A stretch of 5,300 nt of DNA, from the NCBI GenBank assembly GCA_007123655.1, contig SKKR01000332.1, positions 1 to 5,300 on the forward strand, written 5' to 3'. Shown here piece after piece: positions 1 through 4,648 of the stretch. The translations under genes were made by a program, and so were the position numbers. Source of the DNA: Thermomicrobiaceae bacterium. GTDB lineage: Bacteria; Chloroflexota; Chloroflexia; Thermomicrobiales; Thermomicrobiaceae. Below the pieces are notes generated by a model. It was given only the letters and a program-made list of their open reading frames with translations. It did no database searches and was not told the DNA's origin. The stretch's first letter is position 1; every line of letters begins with the position of its first letter.

Positions 1-997
1 CGAAGCTGACCAGCGCGGTCATCGCGTCGACACGCGCGTTCGAAAGCTGGGTCAACGGGCCATACAGACGCGTCAGCAGTAATGCGAGCGTCACGACCGT
101 GCCGGCTTCCAGGGAGCCAGCCAGTGCCATGAACCCGCCCAGCCCGTATACGAGCGCCAGTGCGAGCGCGGACACGAGCGTCAGCGCGGTCAGAAAGAGG
201 TACTGGAGTATGGATGTCCGCACGCCGATCTGGGCAACCCGATTGGCGCGTTCGGTGAAATCGGCCTCTTCCTGATCCGGCCGGCCGAACAGCTTGACCA
301 GCGTCGCGCCGGGCGCGGAGAAGCGTTCGGTCATCTGGTTGGTCATCGACGCGTTGTGGTTCGCAGCTTCCCGCTCGAGCGCTGCCAGCCTCGAACCCAT
401 CCGGCGAGCCGGAATGATGAACATCGGAAGTAATATCAGTGCGATGACGGTGATCTGCCAGGATAGCTGAAGCATGACGCCGAGCGTGAGCAACAACGCG
501 ATTACGTTGCTGACGATACCGGACAGGATTCCGGTAAACGCTCGTTGAGCGCCGATGACGTCGTTGTTCAGCCGGCTGACGAGTGCTCCGGTCCTCGTCC
601 GGGTGAAGAACGCGACCGGCATCTTCTGAACGTGCCCGAATACTACTCGTCTCAAGTCCAGAATGAGCCCTTCGCCAATTCTCGAGGACTGCCATCGCTC
701 GGTGATCCCCACGGCCGCATCGAGAAGCGCGATCCCTGCAATGAGCAGCGCAAGCACGACAACCTGCCGCTCGCTGTCCCCGGCCACAATCGCGTCAACG
801 ACTCGGCCGGCAAGGACCGGCGTCGCCACGGTCAGGATCGCACTGATAATGCTCAGGAACAGGAAAATGAGCAGCATACGCTTGTACGGCCTGGCGAAAT
901 CGATGATTCGCCAGAGCGTCTGCCGGTCGATAGTCCGGTCCTGCAGCTTGTCACTGCGCATCGCGCTGCGCAGGGCACTCCAGTGGCTGTAATCCAT
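1..997 (-). CDS. ABC exporter, transmembrane-domain part (partial, runs off left edge)
   Basis: This is the first 332 residues of an ABC_membrane (type I exporter fold) permease, presumably a fused permease-ATPase half-transporter that pumps lipid, drug or peptide substrates outward across the cytoplasmic membrane. The frame is open from the ATG at 997 to the window edge. Hydrophobic segments fall at about residues 41-63, 79-98, 157-176, 182-197 and 264-293. Between them are family signatures: FFTRTRTGALVSRLNNDV (130-147), the coupling-helix-like LVKLFGR (233-239), and LYGPLTQLSNARVDAMTALVSF (311-332), which in this family precedes the linker to the nucleotide-binding domain. The ATPase domain with its Walker motifs would lie beyond base 1 and is not seen. 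The start is supported by TAGGAG ending seven bases upstream. It follows a flavin reductase on the same strand with a 10-base gap, so the two are likely one operon. Substrate cannot be assigned. The family is clear; the fusion to an ATPase is inferred. Confidence 0.93.
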   Translation of the reverse strand, partial: MDYSHWSALRSAMRSDKLQDRTIDRQTLWRIIDFARPYKRMLLIFLFLSIISAILTVATPVLAGRVVDAIVAGDSERQVVVLALLIAGIALLDAAVGITERWQSSRIGEGLILDLRRVVFGHVQKMPVAFFTRTRTGALVSRLNNDVIGAQRAFTGILSGIVSNVIALLLTLGVMLQLSWQITVIALILLPMFIIPARRMGSRLAALEREAANHNASMTNQMTERFSAPGATLVKLFGRPDQEEADFTERANRVAQIGVRTSILQYLFLTALTLVSALALALVYGLGGFMALAGSLEAGTVVTLALLLTRLYGPLTQLSNARVDAMTALVSF

Positions 998-1004
998 CAC
1001 ACTG

Positions 1005-1010
1005 CTCCTA
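1005..1010 (-). promoter_or_regulatory. Shine-Dalgarno for the ABC exporter overlapping the reductase stop codon
   Basis: Read on the minus strand, the six bases are TAGGAG. The first three are the reductase stop codon and the last five (AGGAG) are a strong ribosome-binding site, seven bases before the exporter ATG at 997. A ribosome terminating on the reductase would sit on the next initiation site, so translational coupling is likely. The sequence shows the overlap directly; the coupling is inference. Confidence 0.75.
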
Positions 1011-1571
1011 GACTGAGACTCGTTGCCCGCGTTGAATGACGCCGCACCACCAGGCGAGTTCATCCAGCATCGCCACACTCGCGTTTACACACGCCGTGGG
1101 CGGATTGAATCGATCGTTCCCGGCGATGAAATCGGAGAAATTCGGGATCGAGACGGATGTCCGCGTGGATACCGCTCTGAGTTCCGGGATGATCTGGCGT
1201 AACTGTTCAACCGCCCGGATCCCGCCTGACGCGCCTCCGTAGGAAACGAACCCGACCGGCTTGGCGTACCATGCCTCACCCGTGAGATCGATCGCCTGCT
1301 TAACAGAAGCAGGATACCCGTGATTGTATTCCGGAGTGACAATCACCATCGCGTGTGCATCACGCAGCTGATGCAGAAGCCATTCGATGTCGCCTCCCGG
1401 AACGTCCGGGAAGTGGCCCGGCACCGAAAGCCGTGCCAGGTCGATGACCGAGACGTTGAACCGGTCCGAGATCTCCGCCTCCCGACGAAACCAGTCAGCA
1501 ACGATGTGCCCACGTCGCCCTTCACGGTTGCTTCCAATGATCACCGCGAGCGTAAACTCTGCCTCTTGCAT
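1008..1571 (-). CDS. NADPH-dependent FMN reductase family protein (flavodoxin fold)
   Basis: This is a 187-residue FMN_red (PF03358) protein, a soluble flavodoxin-like enzyme of the kind that uses NAD(P)H and bound FMN to reduce flavin, quinones, azo dyes or similar acceptors. Three signatures are visible: the N-terminal strand and phosphate-binding loop AVIIGSNREGRRG (9-21), the family hallmark TPEYNHGYPASVKQAID (79-95), and the flavin-contacting loop SYGGASGG (110-117). Length is normal for the family. I chose the ATG at 1571 because GGAGAGCGAGGAAAG lies just before it and the family usually begins only a few residues before the first strand. An in-frame ATG at 1595 would add eight residues (MLNGERGK) but has no good ribosome-binding site. 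The gene is first in a probable operon with the ABC exporter and is divergent from the dioxygenase-like gene. The true electron acceptor cannot be read from the sequence. Confidence 0.92.
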   Translation of the reverse strand: MQEAEFTLAVIIGSNREGRRGHIVADWFRREAEISDRFNVSVIDLARLSVPGHFPDVPGGDIEWLLHQLRDAHAMVIVTPEYNHGYPASVKQAIDLTGEAWYAKPVGFVSYGGASGGIRAVEQLRQIIPELRAVSTRTSVSIPNFSDFIAGNDRFNPPTACVNASVAMLDELAWWCGVIQRGQRVSV

Positions 1572-1620
1572 CTTTCCTCGCTCTCCGTTCAGCATGCACT
1601 CGAAACTATGAAACCGATAC

Positions 1621-1679
1621 TAATGGGGTGCTCACCTACCAGGCATCCGAAGAATGTCGCACAGAATGTCGTAATGGGG
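1621..1679. repeat. Two copies of TAATGGGG bracketing the divergent region
   Basis: TAATGGGG occurs at 1621-1628 and again at 1672-1679, 51 bases apart start to start and in the same orientation. The first copy touches the weak minus-strand -10 candidate (1617-1622). The second abuts the right-hand AGAATGTCG copy. An 8-mer repeated at this distance can occur by chance, so an operator role is only a suggestion from position. Confidence 0.4.
1651..1671. repeat. Tandem 9-base direct repeat AGAATGTCG, 12-base period
   Basis: AGAATGTCG at 1651-1659 is repeated exactly at 1663-1671 with three bases between the copies. The period of 12 is close to one helical turn, which would put both copies on the same DNA face. 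The pair is centred about 73 bases upstream of the predicted rightward transcription start (about 1734), a typical activator position. The repeat is certain; its function is inferred. Confidence 0.55.
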
Positions 1680-1698
1680 CGCCGTGGTACTCGCTCGA

Positions 1699-1727
1699 TT
1701 GACGCAACGGTTCAGACGCCAGATACT
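1699..1727 (+). promoter_or_regulatory. Sigma70-type promoter for the LigB-like gene
   Basis: A -35 element TTGACG (1699-1704, five of six consensus bases) is separated by 17 bases from GATACT (1722-1727, four of six). Transcription would begin near 1734, giving a leader of about 35 bases before the ATG at 1770. This is the best promoter match in the window. Confidence 0.6.
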
Positions 1728-1769
1728 GTGCCCGGCCCGTTTATTCGCGGCGATAAAAGGAGACGATGC

Positions 1770-2657
1770 ATGCCGCTGGTGTACGCCTGCGTTGCACCCC
1801 ACGGATTTCCGATCATTCCCGACCTGAGTGACGACGCGGACGGTGGTTTCGCCACCAGGGAAGCAATGTTCGCTCTCGGCGAACGCTTCCGTGCCCATGA
1901 GCCCGAGGTGATCGTCATCGCGACCCCGCACGGGTTCCGGGTCGAAAACACAATCACCCTGGCAGCTGTTGCTCGAGGAGCGGGAACGCTGCACTGGGGC
2001 GGGCGGACACTGGAGATGAATATTCCGGTCGATCAATCCCTGACGGACGAGATCGCCGAATTTGCGAGAATTCGGAATGTGCCAGTTGCGATGGGCGCGT
2101 TCGCGGGCAACCGTCGGGACCAGTCGGTCATCCCGCTCGACTGGGGTGTGATTACCCCGCTCTGGTTCGTTGGGCAACAGAAGAACATGGTGGGAATGGG
2201 ACACGTGCTGGCACACATCTTCGAGACTCCCGAGTTCGAGGAGACGGTGCCTCCGGTCGTCATCGCCAACCCGTCTCGCACCCTTCCGCGTTCGACGATG
2301 GTCGAGTTCGGAAAAGCCATCGCCGAGGCGGCCGAGCGGGACCCGCGACGGGTCGCGTTTATTGCGTCCTGCGACTGGGCGCACACGCACAAGAGCACGC
2401 CGGCCCACGATGCGCATCCTGATGCGCCCGTGGTCGATCAGATGGTCGTCGATGCGTTGAAGGACAGCGACCCCGGAAGCCTGATCGACTTACCGGACGA
2501 CAAGGTGCAGAACGCAGCGATCGACGGGCTCTGGCAGACGCTGATGCTCGCGGGAGTCATGGATCTGGTTCCAATGACCGGCGAGGTGCTCTCCTACGAG
2601 GCTCCCGCCTACTACGGGATGATCGTTGCCGGTTTCGAGCCGGACGAGAGACGGTGA
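1770..2657 (+). CDS. LigB-type class III extradiol ring-cleavage dioxygenase family protein
   Basis: This is a 295-residue protein of the LigB/MEMO-like superfamily (PF02900 type). Members are cytoplasmic non-haem iron(II) enzymes that cleave catechol-type rings next to the hydroxyls, although many homologues act on other substrates or are uncharacterised. Family landmarks appear in order: VAPHG with His11, IATPHG with His54, LDWGVITPLWFV (123-134, the counterpart of the usual D-H-G..PL block), ASCDWAHTH (199-207) with a candidate catalytic His205, and YEAPAYYGMIVAGFEP (276-291) with Glu277. By analogy with the LigB two-His/one-Glu site, His11, His54 and Glu277 are the likely iron ligands; this is inferred from order and spacing. 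The ATG at 1770 has AGGAG seven bases upstream; another ATG at 1766 is out of frame. Trp125 replaces the His common in the D-H-G block. No partner subunit or ring-hydroxylating genes are nearby, so aromatic catabolism is not demonstrated. Confidence 0.88.
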   Translation: MPLVYACVAPHGFPIIPDLSDDADGGFATREAMFALGERFRAHEPEVIVIATPHGFRVENTITLAAVARGAGTLHWGGRTLEMNIPVDQSLTDEIAEFARIRNVPVAMGAFAGNRRDQSVIPLDWGVITPLWFVGQQKNMVGMGHVLAHIFETPEFEETVPPVVIANPSRTLPRSTMVEFGKAIAEAAERDPRRVAFIASCDWAHTHKSTPAHDAHPDAPVVDQMVVDALKDSDPGSLIDLPDDKVQNAAIDGLWQTLMLAGVMDLVPMTGEVLSYEAPAYYGMIVAGFEPDERR

Positions 2658-2679
2658 CGCTGCCGCCTTCCCCGGATGA

Positions 2680-2688
2680 TGGTACGCT
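2680..2688 (+). promoter_or_regulatory. Candidate extended -10 promoter for the YvcK-like gene
   Basis: TGGTACGCT contains the extended -10 TG dinucleotide (2680-2681) followed by TACGCT (2683-2688), which keeps the first two and last bases of the -10 consensus. The corresponding -35 position (2660-2665, CTGCCG) is poor. Predicted start is near 2695, about 33 bases before the ATG. Perfect 7-base inverted arms GCTGCCG (2659-2665) and CGGCAGC (2694-2700) flank it. The gene could instead simply be read through from the LigB-like gene 70 bases upstream. Confidence 0.35.
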
Positions 2689-2727
2689 GCGTTCGGCAGC
2701 AATCCAGGTTCGGAAAAACAGGTGAAC

Positions 2728-3717
2728 ATGGCACGGCTGACACACGGTACACAAATTGGAGAACGGATCGTCACGCTCGGTGGGGGCACCGGCTCGTTCA
2801 CCATGCTCTCCGAACTCAAGAAGTTCGCGACACAGCTCTCGGCGATCGTAACGATGATGGACTCCGGCGGGTCCTCGAGACGGCTCATCGACGAGTTCGG
2901 CCGTCCGTTGCCACTCGGCGATCTCCGGCAGGCGATGGTCGCGCTCTCCCGCTCCAGCAGGCTCTGGGGCGACGTTTTCAACTACCGCTTCCCCGATTCA
3001 GACATCGGGACGATCGGCGGTCACTCGTTGGGAAACCTGATCCTGCACGCGTTGCAGGATCTCAACGATGGCAACCTGATGGAAGCACTGGAAGATGCCC
3101 GGGAGATCCTCGACACGGCCGGCAGCGTGATCCCAGTCACCCTTGAGCATGCGACCCTCTGCGCGGAACTCGAAGACGGCGCGGTCATCAAAGGCGAGGC
3201 AGAGATCGACCAGCCCCGCAACCGGTCGGTCCAGCCGATCAGGCGCCTGTTTCTCGATTCGCCGGCCCGCGCAACCGTTCGTGCCCGAAAGTCACTGGAG
3301 CGGGCTGACGTGGTCATCATCGGGCCGGGCGACCTTTATACGAGCATTCTTCCCTGTTTTCTGGTCGACGGTGTTACCGAGGCGATTCGCTCCTGCGAGG
3401 GCGAGATCGTCTATGTCTGCAATGTCATGACAAAGCACGGCGAGACGGACGGATTCAAGGCGTCCAGCTTCGTCCGGGAGATCCACCGCTATCTGGGACG
3501 ACGCGTCGACACCGTCCTGGTCAGCACCAGCAACTACCCGCAGTCGCTGCTGGATGCCTACGCGGAGGAGCAGGCGTTCCCGGTGCAGCCGGACGTCGAT
3601 GAGGTGTCAGAACTCGTCCCCAGAGTCATCCCCGGACACTTCTCCACAACCGAGCTCCTCATCCGTCACGATGCGGAGAGGCTCCTGCTCAGCCTCTGGC
3701 CGGAGCTTCGGGATTAG
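2728..3717 (+). CDS. CofD/YvcK-family protein (gluconeogenesis-factor-like)
   Basis: This is a 329-residue protein of the CofD-like fold, YvcK branch. Bacillus YvcK is a cytoplasmic UDP-sugar-binding protein needed for growth on gluconeogenic carbon sources and for normal cell shape; true CofD transfers phospholactate in F420 synthesis. Motifs in order: nucleotide loop TLGGGTGSFTMLSELKKF (16-33), TMMDSGGSSRRLIDEFG (42-58), PLGDLR (62-67), GGHSLGNLIL (97-106), IIGPGDLYTSILPCFLVDGV (197-216) and YVCNVMTKHGETDGF (229-243). The last two are highly typical of YvcK proteins. The second motif has Met-Asp-Ser where Bacillus-type members have Ala-Asp-Asp, and Arg51 where Gly is usual. The ATG at 2728 is preferred, preceded by AGGTGA. 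A GTG at 2722 in the same frame would add two residues. The gene lies 70 bases after the LigB-like gene and has neither rapZ nor whiA beside it. I leave the symbol blank because orthology to yvcK itself is not proven. Confidence 0.9.
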   Translation: MARLTHGTQIGERIVTLGGGTGSFTMLSELKKFATQLSAIVTMMDSGGSSRRLIDEFGRPLPLGDLRQAMVALSRSSRLWGDVFNYRFPDSDIGTIGGHSLGNLILHALQDLNDGNLMEALEDAREILDTAGSVIPVTLEHATLCAELEDGAVIKGEAEIDQPRNRSVQPIRRLFLDSPARATVRARKSLERADVVIIGPGDLYTSILPCFLVDGVTEAIRSCEGEIVYVCNVMTKHGETDGFKASSFVREIHRYLGRRVDTVLVSTSNYPQSLLDAYAEEQAFPVQPDVDEVSELVPRVIPGHFSTTELLIRHDAERLLLSLWPELRD

Positions 3718-3841
3718 ACGTATTCGCGCACCGAAGGAGCCTGTCGGGAAGCAGTGACCTGCCCGAACCAGGTCCGGACAGGTCAGCGAAAAGGGAAGGA
3801 GAGAGTGGCGGTGTGTGGCACCCTTCTCAAGTACTGGCGGC
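3718..3841. other. Convergent intergenic spacer
   Basis: These 124 bases separate the ends of two converging genes. They hold a cluster of mutually exclusive short hairpins (3739-3785). On the minus strand, past the DUF892 stop codon, there is a weak GAAGG/CCTTC pairing followed by CCCTTTTC (3797-3790), which could act as a feeble terminator. No coding sequence is supported. Confidence 0.5.
3755..3785. terminator. Possible bidirectional hairpin terminator without a U-tract
   Basis: TGACCTG (3755-3761) pairs perfectly with CAGGTCA (3779-3785). After a C/A mismatch the stem resumes as CCG (3763-3765) with CGG (3775-3777), leaving a nine-base loop. An alternative pairs GACCTG (3756-3761) with the nearer CAGGTC (3769-3774). 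It lies 38 bases past the YvcK-like stop codon and 57 bases past the convergent DUF892 stop codon. Neither side has a clear run of T, so terminator function is inferred from position. Confidence 0.4.
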
Positions 3842-4339
3842 TTACCGCAACGCCATCTCGTTGATCTTCACGTCCTTCTCAGCAAGTTGGGTAAGCTTTT
3901 GGTCTGTCTTTGCCTCCTCATCGAGCGTCTGCTGGAGAAGCTTCTGAGCTCTGTCATTGCCGAGATGCTTCGCAAAGGTGCGCACGGTGCCGTAGCTGGC
4001 AATCTCGTAGTGCTCGACCTTTTGCGCCGCACTGATCAGGGCCGCATCCTTGACCGAGTCGTCACCATCGGCCTCGACGAACTCTTCACCCTCTTCGATC
4101 AGGCCTTCCATCGCCTCGCACTTCTCGCCTGTCGGCTTGCCATCCAGATCCTCGAAAATCTGCTCGAGCCGGCTGACGTGCTCCTTCGTCTCTTCCAGGT
4201 GCTTCTCGAATCCCTGTTTGAGTTCCTTGTTCGATGCGGCGCTGGCCATCTTCGGCAGCGCTTCCAGCAACTGGTTCTCAGCGCTGTACAGGTCCTTCAG
4301 TTCCTGAATGAACAGTTTCTCAAGAGACTGCAGTTTCAT
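3842..4339 (-). CDS. DUF892 / YciF-type ferritin-like protein
   Basis: This is a 165-residue, highly charged, all-helical protein of the DUF892 (PF05974, YciE/YciF) family. These are ferritin-like four-helix-bundle proteins associated with stress responses in several bacteria; their enzymatic role is not firmly established. The N-terminus LEKLFIQELKDLYSAENQLL (6-25) is the family signature. It is followed by HLEETKEHVSRLEQIF (47-62), KVEHYEIASYGTVRTFAKHL (107-126) and TLDEEAKTDQKLTQLAE (138-154). Acidic and histidine residues in these helices (Glu21, Glu50, His54, Glu109, His110, Glu112, Glu141, Glu142) are candidate di-metal ligands, judged by position only. Length is normal and there is no signal peptide. 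The ATG at 4339 has AGGAAGGG five bases upstream. The gene converges on the YvcK-like gene and diverges from the S9 peptidase. Its leader contains strong GC-rich inverted repeats. Confidence 0.93.
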   Translation of the reverse strand: MKLQSLEKLFIQELKDLYSAENQLLEALPKMASAASNKELKQGFEKHLEETKEHVSRLEQIFEDLDGKPTGEKCEAMEGLIEEGEEFVEADGDDSVKDAALISAAQKVEHYEIASYGTVRTFAKHLGNDRAQKLLQQTLDEEAKTDQKLTQLAEKDVKINEMALR

Positions 4340-4370
4340 AGTTACCCTTCCTGATACGTGGTTTTCGACC

Positions 4371-4398
4371 GGACCGGCCGGATCTCGCAGGCCGGTTC
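4371..4398. repeat. GC-rich hairpin in the DUF892 leader
   Basis: GGACCGGCC (4371-4379) pairs with GGCCGGTTC (4390-4398) across a ten-base loop, with one G-T wobble and eight Watson-Crick pairs. It lies 32 bases upstream of the DUF892 start codon. If transcription starts further upstream it would form a stable structure in the leader. It could also be a protein-binding palindrome. Confidence 0.55.
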
Positions 4399-4410
4399 TC
4401 TGCGTTGACG

Positions 4411-4468
4411 TGAGTCGGAGCGGCCGCGGACTCGCCGGCGAGAAGTCAGGTGGCGAACGTCCGACTCA
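4411..4468. repeat. Nested inverted repeats: 9-bp arms around a 12-base palindrome
   Basis: TGAGTCGGA (4411-4419) is the exact reverse complement of TCCGACTCA (4460-4468). Almost concentric within the 40-base interval lies the perfect palindrome CTCGCCGGCGAG (4431-4442), and GCGGCCGC (4420-4427) adds a further 8-base palindrome. The arrangement could form a branched stem or be an operator cluster. The repeats are exact; the role is unknown. Confidence 0.55.
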
Positions 4469-4585
4469 TCTGCTCCCTGTAACGCAATGTGTTTGCCATG
4501 CAGGTGTTCGGCCCATGTGCGAGCGGAGACGGGCGCGAAGCCGGACGTCGAAATCACTTCACACGCGGGGAACGGGTCTTCGGGA

Positions 4586-4594
4586 TGGTATCGT
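4586..4594 (+). promoter_or_regulatory. Extended -10 promoter candidate for the S9 peptidase
   Basis: TGGTATCGT carries TG (4586-4587), a one-base spacer, and TATCGT (4589-4594), which matches four of six consensus bases. The predicted start is near 4601, leaving a leader of about 48 bases. No good -35 lies at the right distance, which is tolerable for an extended -10. Confidence 0.4.
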
Positions 4595-4648
4595 GCTCGT
4601 CGTGATGTGCAGTCGTCAGTCATCGAGGACATGTCAGGAGAATCGTCC

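Larger units (their letters stand above)
1572..1769. promoter_or_regulatory. Divergent control region between flavin reductase and LigB-like gene
   Basis: This is about 200 bases with no convincing gene, serving two genes that point away from each other. The rightward gene has a clear -35/-10 pair at 1699-1727 and a ribosome-binding site AGGAG at 1758-1762. For the leftward operon only a weak -10-like TAGTAT (minus strand, 1622-1617) is seen, with no good -35 partner. Two direct-repeat families, AGAATGTCG and TAATGGGG, occupy 1621-1679 and could be regulator-binding sites shared by both promoters. The long rightward frame that reads through here from 1320 has no support as protein and is antisense to the reductase. 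Confidence 0.6.
4340..4648. promoter_or_regulatory. Divergent spacer between DUF892 gene and S9 peptidase, rich in inverted repeats
   Basis: These 309 bases have no convincing protein gene. They contain a 9-bp hairpin (4371-4398), a 9-bp inverted repeat (4411-4468) enclosing a perfect 12-base palindrome (4431-4442), and an extended -10 for the rightward gene (4586-4594). No good -35/-10 pair was found for the leftward gene. A 102-codon leftward frame spans 4650-4342 and ends two bases before the DUF892 ATG, but it lacks a ribosome-binding site and covers the rightward promoter, so it is not called. Confidence 0.55.

Noticed and set aside
545..1039. Plus-strand frames inside the ABC exporter region
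   Set aside because: They are antisense to a clear ABC membrane domain, show low-complexity polar composition with no motif, and have no ribosome-binding site.
1320..1769. N-terminal extension of the LigB-like frame
   Set aside because: The frame is open back to 1320, but this part is antisense to the reductase gene and spans a good promoter. The ATG at 1770 has an AGGAG site and starts exactly at the family's first strand.
1632..2417. 261-codon minus-strand frame opposite the LigB-like gene
   Set aside because: It is a shadow of a well-supported gene in a GC-rich genome, rich in Arg and His, with no domain.
3815..4354. Leucine-rich plus-strand frame opposite the DUF892 gene
   Set aside because: The apparent Leu-rich protein is the complement of Glu/Lys/Gln codons in the DUF892 helices. 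The minus-strand product matches the family from end to end.
4374..4400. Possible ECF-sigma promoter for DUF892 (GAACC-like and GTC-like elements on the minus strand)
   Set aside because: The matching bases are largely those of the GC-rich hairpin, and spacing can be made to fit in several ways, so it is not distinguishable from chance.
4431..4442. Restriction-site-like palindromes as cloning or modification signatures
   Set aside because: Short GC-only palindromes such as GCGGCCGC are expected occasionally in GC-rich DNA, and no restriction-modification gene is nearby. They are noted only as part of the local symmetry.
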